Positions 54,285-63,498 of a DNA stretch of 64,000 bases are shown piece by piece. Under the pieces are notes generated by a model. That model was not told the origin of the DNA and did no database searches. It saw nothing but the letters and a program-made list of their open reading frames with translations. Source of the DNA: Pelagihabitans pacificus (GTDB taxonomy: Bacteria > Bacteroidota > Bacteroidia > Flavobacteriales > Flavobacteriaceae); contig NZ_VIKU02000001.1 in NCBI RefSeq assembly GCF_009371985.2, positions 682,001 to 746,000 on the forward strand. The letters run 5' to 3'. Each line of letters opens with the position of its first letter. Position 1 is the first letter of the stretch. The position numbers and the translations under genes are program-made.

Positions 54285-55541
54285 TTACTCCGCACGCAAC
54301 GCTTCGATAGGTCTTACACGAATGGCACTATTAGCGGGGATAAAACCAGCCAAAAGCCCCGAAATAATTAGAATGATGAGGGCCACCACCACTACCCCCA
54401 AATTAACATTCGGATTAACGAACATATCTACCGGGCCGTTCATCTCCAAGATATAGTTAATACCATAGATAGACAATGCGCCCAGCACAATACCCGCCAT
54501 GCCGGAAATAATGGTCAAAAATATCGATTCCATCAAGACCTGTTTTTTTATCGACCAAGGCCCCTCCCCCAAAGCACGGCGTATGCCTATCTCCTTGGTC
54601 CGCTCCTTGACCACGATGAGCATAATGTTACTCACCCCGATAATACCCGACAATAATACCAAAACCCCGACAAAATAGGCAATGAATTCCAAGGCCCCGA
54701 AAAGACGTACGACCCTACTGAACTGTTCAAAGAGATCAAAGTGACCGATGGCACGCAGGTCTTCGGGATGTATGGTATGCCTTTCTTTTAAAAGGCTGAA
54801 TATCCGTTCCTTTATTTGGGTAATCGGTGTCCCGTCAACGGCGGTAATGGCCATCCAACCCACATTGTCGGCCCGATTGAAAACCTGCGAAAAGGTGGTG
54901 AATGGGGTATATATTTCCTTTTGTGCATTGCTGTCGCCGTCGGCATTACCCTTATGGTAGGTACCGATAATCATAAAATTCACCCCATTGATCTTGATAT
55001 AACTACCCAGTACCTCCTCGTCATTTTCATAGAGGCTTTTTCGAACATCGGTACCGATGACCGCTACTTTCCTTTTTTGCTGGATATCGGCGTGATTTAT
55101 GAACCGCCCCGAAGTAATATCCATAGGTTGCTGCTTGATGATTTCAGGGTAATCACCGTAAATACTGAAAGCACCTGTTTTGAGCCCCCGGACGACATTA
55201 CTGGCGCCCCTGAAACCGCCAGATTGATTTCTTGGGGAAACAAATCGCAGATCGGGAATATTCCTCCAGATGGCATCGACATCGTCTACTTTGAAGTTGA
55301 AAGTCCGTTCCTTCGGGAGGCCTTTGTACGCTTTGGTAACACTTTGCGTCCACATAAACATGGTATTGGTAGCGATATCACCAAAATCGGCCCGTATGCC
55401 ATTTTCCAATCCTTTTCCTGCGGCCAATAAAATGATGAGGATGAAGATTCCCCAGAAAACCCCGAAGGCGGTTAGTACCGTCCTGAACCAGTTGGTGGTC
55501 AGTACCTGTAGAATTTCGCTCCAACGGTCTCTATTGAACAT
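54285..55541 (-). CDS. MacB-like ABC permease 3
   Basis: The 418-residue MacB/FtsX-type permease has one N-terminal helix, a periplasmic domain and three C-terminal helices (KERTKEIGIRRALGEGP near 310). It follows permease 4 by 45 bp. The cluster order in the direction of transcription is permease 4, permease 3, adaptor 2, ATPase, permease 2, permease 1, adaptor 1, TolC. Confidence 0.93.
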   Translation of the reverse strand: MFNRDRWSEILQVLTTNWFRTVLTAFGVFWGIFILIILLAAGKGLENGIRADFGDIATNTMFMWTQSVTKAYKGLPKERTFNFKVDDVDAIWRNIPDLRFVSPRNQSGGFRGASNVVRGLKTGAFSIYGDYPEIIKQQPMDITSGRFINHADIQQKRKVAVIGTDVRKSLYENDEEVLGSYIKINGVNFMIIGTYHKGNADGDSNAQKEIYTPFTTFSQVFNRADNVGWMAITAVDGTPITQIKERIFSLLKERHTIHPEDLRAIGHFDLFEQFSRVVRLFGALEFIAYFVGVLVLLSGIIGVSNIMLIVVKERTKEIGIRRALGEGPWSIKKQVLMESIFLTIISGMAGIVLGALSIYGINYILEMNGPVDMFVNPNVNLGVVVVALIILIISGLLAGFIPANSAIRVRPIEALRAE

Positions 55542-55586
55542 ATGGTAGATTTTATTGCTTTTTTAGTCCACTTGGTACATTAATCA

Positions 55587-56834
55587 CTATTCATCGCGCA
55601 GGGCAATAATCGGTTTAATTTTTGCTGCTCGGTAAGCAGGAAAAAAACCTGCCAAGGCGCCTGCCAAAATCAGTAGAAATACCGTAATCAACGCCACTCG
55701 AAAATCAATGGAGGGGTTTACCACATAGTCAACCTCTACCATCGGACCAAAGATTTCCAATAGCCCCATACTAAAAATGAGGCCCCCGAAACCGAATACG
55801 GCGGTTACGAAAATCGCCTCGTGCAAAATCAATCCGATTACCGAAATGGGTTTGGCCCCCAGCGCCTTTCGGATTCCTATTTCCTTGGTGCGTTCCTTCA
55901 CTATGATCAACATGACATTGCTGACGCCGACAATACCGGCTACGATGGTACAAATACCAACAAACCAGAAAAAGAAACGAATGCCGCCTGTGAGATTATA
56001 AAAGCGCTTCACCTCCTCAAGGGTATTAAAGGTATTGATTGCGCTTAAATCATCCGGTGCCACCGTATGTACTTGTTTTAAATAGGTCTTCAATTCTTCG
56101 GTAAAGCGTGTTGATTCCGCTAAAGATTGTTCAAAAGTTTCAGCCGGTTTTAGGGTGAAATACATCATATTGAGCCGGTCGGCCCCGTTGTAGACCCCTT
56201 GGGCGGTGGAAACCGGCATATAAATTTTCTCCTCTTCCCGTTCCCCTCCGACATCACCATACACCCCGACAATCTGAAAGCTGAGTCCGGAAATTTCAAT
56301 ATGCTCCCCTATGGGATTTTCGATGCCGTTCATTAACTCCCGGTGGATTTTATTACTGATGACCACCACTTTTGCCTTCTCTTGCGAATCTTTGTAGTTC
56401 AAGAAACGCCCGTACGACATAAAGGCGTTCTCCAGTTGTTGAAAATGGGGGGAAGTTCCCCAAATCGAATAGGCGCCCGATTCCTTTCCATAGGTAATCG
56501 AGGCATCAAAAACACGATACATGGGGGATTTATACTCCAGCTTGTCCGCGTGCAGTTTTTCGACGAACTCATAGTTCTCGTCCCGTAATTGAATCACACG
56601 GCCTGGATTCAGGCCTTTATATTCTTTGGTAGTTACCTGGGTATACACCCCGATCATATTGCTTGCATCCCGCTGAAACTCCTGGGCTATACCATTTTGC
56701 ATGCCTTGACCAAAACCTAATAAAATCACTAAAATGAATATACCGGATGCTACGGAAAGTCCTGTAAGGAAGGTACGCAACTTATTTTTGCGGATGGTAT
56801 CAAAGATTTCTTGCCATCTTTCAATGTCGAACAT
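55587..56834 (-). CDS. MacB-like ABC permease 4
   Basis: The 415-residue MacB/FtsX-type permease (KERTKEIGIRKALGAKP near 308) is the first gene of the export cluster. No perfect TAnnTTTG element was found in the 115-bp gap upstream. Confidence 0.93.
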   Translation of the reverse strand: MFDIERWQEIFDTIRKNKLRTFLTGLSVASGIFILVILLGFGQGMQNGIAQEFQRDASNMIGVYTQVTTKEYKGLNPGRVIQLRDENYEFVEKLHADKLEYKSPMYRVFDASITYGKESGAYSIWGTSPHFQQLENAFMSYGRFLNYKDSQEKAKVVVISNKIHRELMNGIENPIGEHIEISGLSFQIVGVYGDVGGEREEEKIYMPVSTAQGVYNGADRLNMMYFTLKPAETFEQSLAESTRFTEELKTYLKQVHTVAPDDLSAINTFNTLEEVKRFYNLTGGIRFFFWFVGICTIVAGIVGVSNVMLIIVKERTKEIGIRKALGAKPISVIGLILHEAIFVTAVFGFGGLIFSMGLLEIFGPMVEVDYVVNPSIDFRVALITVFLLILAGALAGFFPAYRAAKIKPIIALRDE

Positions 56835-56949
56835 GTGATTGGTTTTTGATTGATGCGTACAACAGGGGACGTCATACGTACATAAGACTTTGAGGAAACC
56901 AAAATGTTACAGTTGATATCTTAAAAAAAAGTTAAAAACCTCGTATGGA

Positions 56950-57165
56950 TTAGGCCTTTACCTTTCTATAGACAAAGTAGAACAACACGCCCACTAAAAT
57001 ATAAGGTATTGCCATTAAATAGACGATACCGTTATTAACTCCTTCCGCCGTAGATACATTTCCCTCACTTTCCAGCACCGCCCTGCACATCGCACATTGG
57101 GCCTCGGCCAACCCGGGCGTGAACAGCAATATAAAAACTACCATGAAAATTATACTCTTTCGCAT
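56950..57165 (-). CDS. Small conserved membrane protein with a CAMC motif
   Basis: The 71-residue protein has a signal peptide or first helix (about 3-22), the motif QCAMCRAVLES just after it, and a C-terminal helix (about 46-66). The two cysteines in C-x2-C would lie outside the membrane and could bind copper or a partner thiol. It is the last gene after DUF420 and SCO on the same strand, so a role in cytochrome oxidase assembly is plausible but not shown. Confidence 0.7.
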   Translation of the reverse strand: MRKSIIFMVVFILLFTPGLAEAQCAMCRAVLESEGNVSTAEGVNNGIVYLMAIPYILVGVLFYFVYRKVKA

Positions 57166-57199
57166 CTTAAACCTCTCGACCACCCTTGGGTCTTATTTT

Positions 57200-57733
57200 T
57201 CAATTGACGTAATACGGTGAGATCATCAAATAAACCACCACACCGGTAATGGCCACGTATAACCATATGGGAAAAGTTATCCTTGCCAATTTTCTATGGG
57301 CCTCAAACTTTTTTAAGTAAGCCCTGGCGTAGGTCTTTAGCACCAGCGGAATGATGACAATAGAAAGCGCAATATGGGATATCAAAATAAAGAAATATAC
57401 ATAACGCATCGTCCCTTCACCACCGTAGGCCGTTGATTCAGCGGTCATATGATAGGCAATATACATTAGCAAAAACAGGACCGATAGCACGATACAGCTG
57501 GTCATCAAATTCTGATGTAATTGTCTTTTTCCATTTTTAATCGCCCATATAGCTATTATCAATAATACCGCTGTGAGCCCGTTGATTGAGGCATAGATAG
57601 GAGGTAGAAAACCAAGGCGTTCAACATTTGGAATCTTTACACCGAACAAAATCGCTACAACTACCGGTACAATAATCGATACTATAGTGATCAACCGATT
57701 GAACTTTTTTTCTTTGTCAACAGTGGCGTCCAT
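57200..57733 (-). CDS. DUF420 family membrane protein (CtaM-like)
   Basis: The 177-residue protein has about five membrane helices and matches DUF420, a family next to cytochrome oxidase genes; the Bacillus/Staphylococcus relative CtaM aids oxidase maturation. Conserved histidines (AYHMTAESTAYGG; ISHIALSI; AHRKLARITFP) are typical of the family and could hold heme or copper. It starts directly at the SCO stop. Confidence 0.88.
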   Translation of the reverse strand: MDATVDKEKKFNRLITIVSIIVPVVVAILFGVKIPNVERLGFLPPIYASINGLTAVLLIIAIWAIKNGKRQLHQNLMTSCIVLSVLFLLMYIAYHMTAESTAYGGEGTMRYVYFFILISHIALSIVIIPLVLKTYARAYLKKFEAHRKLARITFPIWLYVAITGVVVYLMISPYYVN

Positions 57734-58462
57734 CTACTCTTCCAATAGTTTTTTAATATCTTCCTTTAGTATGGAAATCTGTTCAGTTTCCCCCTCCTCG
57801 TTAGTTCCTTGACTTTCGGTGATCGTTCCTCTATAATACACGATCGGGTTTCCGAATTCATCTACTCTTGAACGAATGTATCCTTTTTTGTCTATAAGCG
57901 CAAACAGTCCGGAATGCTCAAATCCACCGGGGACTTCAGGGGCTTCCGCCGCGAAGATATAAAACCCCGCATTCGCCAGTTCATAAATCTTTTCTCGATC
58001 ACCCGTCATTAGATTCCAATCCAAATCGGTGATACCGTTACGCTCGGCATATTCCTTTAGAACTCTTGGGGTGTCGTATTCAGGAGTGATGGAGAAAGAC
58101 GCGATGCCGAAGTCGTCCCTACCTGAAAACGCATTCTGAATTTCTACCAAATTCTTGTTCATAATCGGGCAAATGGAAGGACAACTGGTAAAAAAGAACT
58201 CGACCACATACACTTTCCCAAGATAGTCCTTATCAGAAATTACCAAGCTATCCTGGTTGAGAAAGGCAAAAGGGGGTACCCTTCTCTTTTTTCCGTTCTG
58301 CAATACATAGGCCAGGGGATCATCGTTGTTTCTGACATTCATACGATCGTTCTGCACAACCGAACCCTCTTTCACCCTATCAACGATTCTAGGAATCACG
58401 ATAATCCCAAAGATCAAGACGATCAGGGATACCCAAACGTATGTATATTTTTTTTTACCCAT
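57734..58462 (-). CDS. SCO family copper chaperone
   Basis: SCO proteins deliver copper to the CuA site of cytochrome oxidase. The 242-residue protein has one N-terminal helix (about 8-26) and a thioredoxin-like domain with copper ligands C94-x3-C98 (TSCPSICPIM) and H183 (FEHSGLF). All three ligands are present. Confidence 0.95.
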   Translation of the reverse strand: MGKKKYTYVWVSLIVLIFGIIVIPRIVDRVKEGSVVQNDRMNVRNNDDPLAYVLQNGKKRRVPPFAFLNQDSLVISDKDYLGKVYVVEFFFTSCPSICPIMNKNLVEIQNAFSGRDDFGIASFSITPEYDTPRVLKEYAERNGITDLDWNLMTGDREKIYELANAGFYIFAAEAPEVPGGFEHSGLFALIDKKGYIRSRVDEFGNPIVYYRGTITESQGTNEEGETEQISILKEDIKKLLEE

Positions 58463-58553
58463 ATTCGTTCTATCAACGACCAGCAGTCAAAGACTGGGAA
58501 AAAACCGTTTAAACAAATAATCCGCACAAACTGGCCATTACCGCAAAGTCCCG

Positions 58554-59186
58554 TTACTTATCCCTTCGCGCCGTGTTTTTTTTAAGTGCCAGTCGGTACT
58601 CGGCCAAAATAATCTTAACGTCATCCTCCATTTTATTGTTTAGTTCGGCGACGGAAGTAGTGTCGAACCCATATTTGGTACCCTCATCCTCATCATCGGT
58701 ACGTCCACGAAGATTGCCGTCTTTATCAATGATAAAAACATAGGGAGTCGAAAGGTCCGTGTTCAGTTTCAAATCGGTTTCAAGGCCTTCGAATACGGTC
58801 CGAATTTCCAGCTCCTTGGCAAAAACAAACACCCATTTTTGGGTATCGGTAAAAGTACCTAATTCGCTCTTAAGGGCTGCCACTTCGGATTCCATACCTT
58901 CTGGCACCATCATAATGAATTGAAAATCATTGAACTCGTAAAACCGCTTGTATATTTTCTGGTTTAAATTGAAGGCATTCGCTTTTTTCAGCTGAACATC
59001 ACGCCCCAGAAAACCCAGAATCGTAATCTTGTCCTTAAAGGAAACCCCGCTATCTACGTCATCGATATCGACTACATTTTCGGTAAGCGTCGGAAGCCTT
59101 CCAAAATTATTCGTACCCGACAAAAAAAAGAGATAGGCCACAATGGGCAGTACGAAGAGGGCAACTAAAACAACCGTTTTTTTCAT
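58554..59186 (-). CDS. Membrane-anchored thioredoxin-fold protein without copper ligands (SCO-like)
   Basis: The 210-residue protein has an N-terminal helix (about 4-22) and a thioredoxin/SCO-like fold (ITILGFLGRDV; PYVFIIDKDGNLRGR), but no cysteine pair at the expected place. It lies next to the true SCO gene and may be a partner or structural relative. Function is unknown. Confidence 0.65.
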   Translation of the reverse strand: MKKTVVLVALFVLPIVAYLFFLSGTNNFGRLPTLTENVVDIDDVDSGVSFKDKITILGFLGRDVQLKKANAFNLNQKIYKRFYEFNDFQFIMMVPEGMESEVAALKSELGTFTDTQKWVFVFAKELEIRTVFEGLETDLKLNTDLSTPYVFIIDKDGNLRGRTDDEDEGTKYGFDTTSVAELNNKMEDDVKIILAEYRLALKKNTARRDK

Positions 59187-59353
59187 AAATCCAAGTTGAT
59201 GGCAAAGATAAAACAGAAAAAGAAAAACCCGTTCCTCGTAATTCTTAACATTATCCCAATAGGGAAAATTCCTTTAAGAGAAATCCACCGGTTCCGGCAA
59301 GTTCACGAAACATGTACAACCCTATATTTTGTACTATTCGATACCTAAACCAA

Positions 59354-59381
59354 GAAAAGACGGTTCGAAAACCGTCTTTTC
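59354..59381. terminator. Rho-independent terminator after coxIV
   Basis: A 12-bp perfect stem, GAAAAGACGGTT / AACCGTCTTTTC, with loop CGAA has T-runs on both strands. It lies between coxIV and the SCO-like gene, so the cluster is probably split into two transcripts. Confidence 0.8.
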
Positions 59382-59410
59382 TCTATTATGGGTTATAGTT
59401 TAGTGCACTG

Positions 59411-59794
59411 TTAAAAATTCCATTTTATGTAACCGTCTTTGTACACATTGTAAACATAATCGGCCTCGAACAACAGAATAAAAATCAAATAGGCTACCAG
59501 GAAGATAGGGGTCCATACCACTGTTCTCCGAAGCGAAGTCTTCTCATCCCTGAGGTGCATGAAATCCCATGCGATATAATACGCTTTTACCAAGGTCAAG
59601 AGAATGAATATCCAGTTCAACAATTTCATTCCCAAAAAGGTGTTTCCTGTGAGAACCGCTGGCTTTGTAATACCTAAAGCGACCTCAATCGCCGTCACTA
59701 CCGATAAAAAAATCAGAACCCCCCAAATTTTGGAAGTGTTCGACTTGAACTTCAGAAGTCCCCGGAAAATCTCTAATTTGTGTTCGTGTGCCAT
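59411..59794 (-). CDS. Cytochrome c oxidase subunit IV family protein
   Basis: The 127-residue protein has three membrane helices (about 20-40, 50-72, 88-110) and matches the prokaryotic subunit IV family (KAYYIAWDFMHLRDE). It is a small accessory subunit of the heme-copper oxidase. Confidence 0.9.
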   Translation of the reverse strand: MAHEHKLEIFRGLLKFKSNTSKIWGVLIFLSVVTAIEVALGITKPAVLTGNTFLGMKLLNWIFILLTLVKAYYIAWDFMHLRDEKTSLRRTVVWTPIFLVAYLIFILLFEADYVYNVYKDGYIKWNF

Positions 59795-59871
59795 ACTTAC
59801 TGCAATATAATTTTTAAAAAGTTACGCCCTACCAAAACCACGCTGGGCACCAAGGCGCTCATTCAACTATG

Positions 59872-60846
59872 TTATACGAGATAGAAAAAGGTAAATACAA
59901 ATACCCACACCAAATCAACAAAGTGCCAGTACAACCCTACTTTCTCGACCATTTCATAATGTCCCCTACGCTCATAGGTACCTAAAATAACATTAAAGAA
60001 AATAATAATATTGATAACGACCCCAGAGAATACGTGGAAGCCATGAAATCCGGTGATAAAGAAAAAGAAATCGGCAAATAATCTGCTGCCATATTCGTTT
60101 CTAATAAGGTTGGCACCTTCTACAACCAAAGTGCCGTCTTTGATTTTTTCCAGGGAAGCATTCCTATCCAAAACTACCTTTTCCCCTTCCTCACTGATCT
60201 GTTCCGTCCGTATGAGCACATCGGTATTTGCTTTTAGACCTTCAATCACCTCGGTGACGGTATAACTTGGCAGATACCCTTCGGACATAAACCAAACACC
60301 CTCATTTCTCGTCAGTTTTTCCCTTTCATCGGGTATGGTTTCGGCAAATTCCGACAGCGCCAAGCGTTCACCGGTCTCGGCACTTACAAACTGTAAAATC
60401 CTACCCCCCCTGGTCTCGATCGCGCCATAATCTCCCTTTATAAAAGTTGCCCATTCCCACGCCTGGGAACCGACGAAAATGGCACCTCCGATAATGGTCA
60501 GGAACATATACCAGATTACGGCGTTTTTCTTCATTCTATGTCCTGCATCCACGGCGAGTACCATCGTTACGGATGACATAATCAGAATAAAGGTCATGAA
60601 GGCCACGTAGTACATGGGAAAGTTCCCATGGAAAAACGGAACGTGGGTAAATACCTCGTCTGCAATGGGCCAAGTCTCGATAAATTTGAATCTTGAAAAA
60701 CCGTAGGCAGCCAAAAATCCGGAGAACGTCAAAGCATCCGAAACTAGGAAGAACCACATCATTAATTTGCCGTAACTGGCACCTAGGGGTCTATTTCCAC
60801 CTCCCCAAACGTTTTCTTCCGAAGCTGATGTTACCGTAGAATCCAT
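59872..60846 (-). CDS. Cytochrome c oxidase subunit III with a large central insert
   Basis: The 324-residue protein has the subunit III core (MMWFFLVSDALTFSGF at the N-terminus; ITGFHGFHVFSGVV and YWHFVDLVWVFVFTFFYL at the C-terminus) interrupted by a charged region of about 110 residues (about 140-250). It is one of two subunit III proteins in tandem. Catalytic subunits I and II are not in the window. Confidence 0.92.
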   Translation of the reverse strand: MDSTVTSASEENVWGGGNRPLGASYGKLMMWFFLVSDALTFSGFLAAYGFSRFKFIETWPIADEVFTHVPFFHGNFPMYYVAFMTFILIMSSVTMVLAVDAGHRMKKNAVIWYMFLTIIGGAIFVGSQAWEWATFIKGDYGAIETRGGRILQFVSAETGERLALSEFAETIPDEREKLTRNEGVWFMSEGYLPSYTVTEVIEGLKANTDVLIRTEQISEEGEKVVLDRNASLEKIKDGTLVVEGANLIRNEYGSRLFADFFFFITGFHGFHVFSGVVINIIIFFNVILGTYERRGHYEMVEKVGLYWHFVDLVWVFVFTFFYLV

Positions 60847-60941
60847 AAATTATAAAGAATGGTTAAAGTTTGTGCAAATTTACATTTTTTTCGCCCATAC
60901 AAAAGCTGAATTGTTATCAAAACAGTCTTTCCATCAAATTA

Positions 60942-61523
60942 TTATTTCACAAAGGTCATAAATAGCATTAGATAGATCCATAAAAGATCCAGAAAATGCC
61001 AAAATGTGGCTCCCAAGGAAACTCCCAAGTATTCTTGGGAAGAGTATTTTCCCTTAACTTGTTTATACAACACCACCGATAATGAAAGGAGGCCCGCCAC
61101 CACGTGCGCTATGTGTACCGCGGCAATCAGGAACACATAGGACATTTTGATGTTGCTGGTAGGTCCGGTGAAATAATACCCGTTGGCCAACATCTCTTCA
61201 AAACCACGGAACTGGAGTACAATAAAGGCGATTCCCAAACCCAAGGTACCCCACAATAGTGAAGTACCTCTTTTGCTATTGTTCGTTGCTATGGCTTTTT
61301 TTGCAAGGATGTATGTGATGCTACTTACTAGAATCACGGCAGTACTCACAAAAAAGGAGTTTGGCAACTGTATATCCGAAATCCAATCCTCACGGCTACT
61401 ACTCACGATATAGGCACTGGTCCACCCTGCAAATCCCATTAGTAAACTAACGATACCGAACCAGAGCATCATTTTCTTTGCCCTGTCGGTTTTCTCTTTC
61501 TCGGTGCCTCGGGTCAAATCCAT
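60942..61523 (-). CDS. Cytochrome c oxidase subunit III family protein, short form
   Basis: The 193-residue protein has five membrane helices, the subunit III signature AAVHIAHVVAGLLSLS and the end FWHFLDLLWIYLMLFM. It lacks the insert of its neighbour. Its start overlaps the cyoE stop by ten bases, so it is translationally coupled to heme O synthesis. Confidence 0.92.
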   Translation of the reverse strand: MDLTRGTEKEKTDRAKKMMLWFGIVSLLMGFAGWTSAYIVSSSREDWISDIQLPNSFFVSTAVILVSSITYILAKKAIATNNSKRGTSLLWGTLGLGIAFIVLQFRGFEEMLANGYYFTGPTSNIKMSYVFLIAAVHIAHVVAGLLSLSVVLYKQVKGKYSSQEYLGVSLGATFWHFLDLLWIYLMLFMTFVK

Positions 61524-62425
61524 ATCCGTATCATTTTATCCGCCACATATACCAGTTGCATCAAGGTGATATAACTCACACTCGCCAACATGAGCTTTCT
61601 GGCGGATGCATTATCCCTTTTTTCGTACAATCTAAACGCAAACAACAACATGACCAACCCCATCAAAAAAACCAGTATGGCAGCGGGTATCGACAATTGT
61701 AAGGTCCCGGTAATTCCGAATACGGGAATGACGGAAATAACCAACATCCAAATGGTGTACATGATGATCTGCAAGGCGGTCGCCCCGTCCTTCTTACCGG
61801 TGGGCAGCATCTTGAACCCACCTTTTCTATAGTCATCGTCAAGCATCCACCCTAACGCCCAGAAGTGGGGGAATTGCCAAAAAAACTGAATCATGAACAA
61901 CGTCCCTGGCTCTATTCCAAAATCGTTCGTAGCGGCCACCCACCCCAGCATAAAAGGTATTGCACCGGGAAAGGCGCCTACAAAAACGGCCAAGGGGGTT
62001 TTGGTCTTTAGAGGGGTGTAGACACTCGTATACAGAAAAATCGAAATCGCTCCGAACATGGCGGTTTTCGGGTTCAGATAATAGAGTGAAACAACTCCCA
62101 GAAGCGTAAGCGTAATTGCAATCGCCATCGCCTTGTTTACAGACATTCTACCGGCGGGTATCGGTCTGTTCATAGTACGCTTCATCAGGGCATCGAGGTC
62201 TTTCTCTATCACCTGATTATACGCGTTCGAAGCGCCCACCATACAATAGCCACCAAAAGCAAGCAGTATGATGGAAAGCCAACTAATTTGGTCGGCCCCT
62301 AAAAAGTAACCTGCGATTGAAGAGAAAACAACACTTACGGCAAGCCTGGCTTTCGTGATCTCCTTGAAATCGGAGAAAGCCAAAGACCAAGAGGTATTTA
62401 TCGCCGTACCCACCGCAGTTTTCAT
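61514..62425 (-). CDS. cyoE: Protoheme IX farnesyltransferase (heme O synthase)
   Basis: This UbiA-type prenyltransferase adds a farnesyl group to heme B to make heme O for the oxidase. The 303-residue protein has about nine helices and the substrate motif N70...D76-x-D78 (NAYNQVIEKDLDALMKRT). It is the first gene of the oxidase cluster and follows a full promoter. Confidence 0.95.
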   Translation of the reverse strand: MKTAVGTAINTSWSLAFSDFKEITKARLAVSVVFSSIAGYFLGADQISWLSIILLAFGGYCMVGASNAYNQVIEKDLDALMKRTMNRPIPAGRMSVNKAMAIAITLTLLGVVSLYYLNPKTAMFGAISIFLYTSVYTPLKTKTPLAVFVGAFPGAIPFMLGWVAATNDFGIEPGTLFMIQFFWQFPHFWALGWMLDDDYRKGGFKMLPTGKKDGATALQIIMYTIWMLVISVIPVFGITGTLQLSIPAAILVFLMGLVMLLFAFRLYEKRDNASARKLMLASVSYITLMQLVYVADKMIRIWI

Positions 62426-62444
62426 CTGTCGTTTTTAACGGCTG

Positions 62445-62475
62445 CAAAGATAGCCTGCAACCGCTATTTCTGCAA
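62445..62475 (-). promoter_or_regulatory. Promoter of the cytochrome oxidase cluster
   Basis: On the minus strand TTG, a 20-bp spacer and TATCTTTG form a complete -33/-7 promoter ending 19 bp before the cyoE ATG. Confidence 0.8.
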
Positions 62476-62495
62476 CGAAATGGAGAGGTTTATCC

Positions 62496-62503
62496 TATAT
62501 TTG
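62496..62503 (+). promoter_or_regulatory. Retained -7 element before a pseudogene (TATATTTG)
   Basis: An exact TAnnTTTG on the plus strand, 22 bp before the mutated start of the metallo-beta-lactamase-fold pseudogene. Confidence 0.5.
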
Positions 62504-62525
62504 GAAAAATATAACACTTGCAACC

Positions 62526-63375
62526 ATAAAAAAACGACTGTCGATTTTACTAATGTCTTTGTTTCTGATGGGTCTTACCGAATTTAACGCCCAGGAAAAG
62601 GAGGTCATTATTACTATAGACACCCTATCCCAACAACTTTATATGCTCACTGGATAAGGGGGTAACATTGGCATCTATGTCGGACAGGAACATGTTTTTA
62701 TGATCGACGACCAGTTTGATCGTCTGAGCGGTAAAATCAAGACGGCCATTGGCACCTTGACAGAACAACCTATTGCCTATTTGTTCAATACCCATATGCA
62801 CAGGGACCATTCGGGAGGGAACGCCAAATTCAATTCCAAAAACACGGTATTGATAGCCCAGGACAATGTACGTACCCGAATCATGGGCAACCAAAAAGCA
62901 AAATTGGAAGCTCAGGAGATTTCATTGGATGACTACCGTAAAAGTCCGCCCGAAGTTACTTTTTCGGAAGATGCCACCTGTTATGATGGTGAGGAAACCA
63001 TTATGGCCTTTCACGTCCACCAAGCGCATACCGATGGTGATGCAATTGGTCTACTTTATGCAAAACAATGTCTTGCACATGGGTGATACCTATTTTTCGG
63101 GACGATATCCTTTTATTGACCTTAAAAGTGGCTGGAGTGTCCGGGGCTATATCGATGCCCGTAAAAAGGCCCTTCTGGTCATCAATGAAGATACCAAAAT
63201 AATTCCCGGGCATGGTAGACCTTCCAATCGGGCAGGGTTAAAGTTATATATATCGATGTTGGAAGATATCAAAGCCAAGGTACAGGCACAAATCGATGCG
63301 GGAAAATCGCTGGAACAAGTTATTGCGGATACTACCTTAACGGCAGCATATAATGAAAAGCATGGAAATGGCTAG
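62526..63375 (+). pseudogene. Metallo-beta-lactamase-fold hydrolase, broken by three lesions
   Basis: The reading is: a signal peptide beginning ATA (62526-62528) where ATG would be expected, an in-frame TAA at 62655-62657 inside the conserved LTG-x-GGNIG segment, and a one-base insertion (extra G at 63048/63049), after which the frame shifts. Downstream coding continues in the +1 frame to 63375. The motifs survive: H-x-H-x-D-H (NTHMHRDHSGG), HTDGDA, and GHGRPS. Family members are secreted zinc hydrolases. Three independent defects point to real decay rather than a reading error. Confidence 0.85.
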
Positions 63376-63445
63376 ATAAAACCCGAACGTCTCCGAGAGA
63401 CCTTTTACAAAAGTTTAAAACCGTTGTAACGAAATACAAACCCAC

Positions 63446-63482
63446 AAAAAAAGTCCGACTCAAATGAATGATCGGACTTTTT
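63446..63482. terminator. Bidirectional terminator between the pseudogene and tonB
   Basis: AAAAAGTCCGA / TCGGACTTTTT with a 13-nt loop has A/T runs on both sides and sits between convergent genes. Confidence 0.85.
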
Positions 63483-63498
63483 CAAAATTTCGTTCTTA

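Noticed and set aside
62700-63086. Separate 128-codon gene within the hydrolase region
   Set aside because: It is the middle piece of one broken gene between a nonsense codon and a frameshift, not an independent gene.
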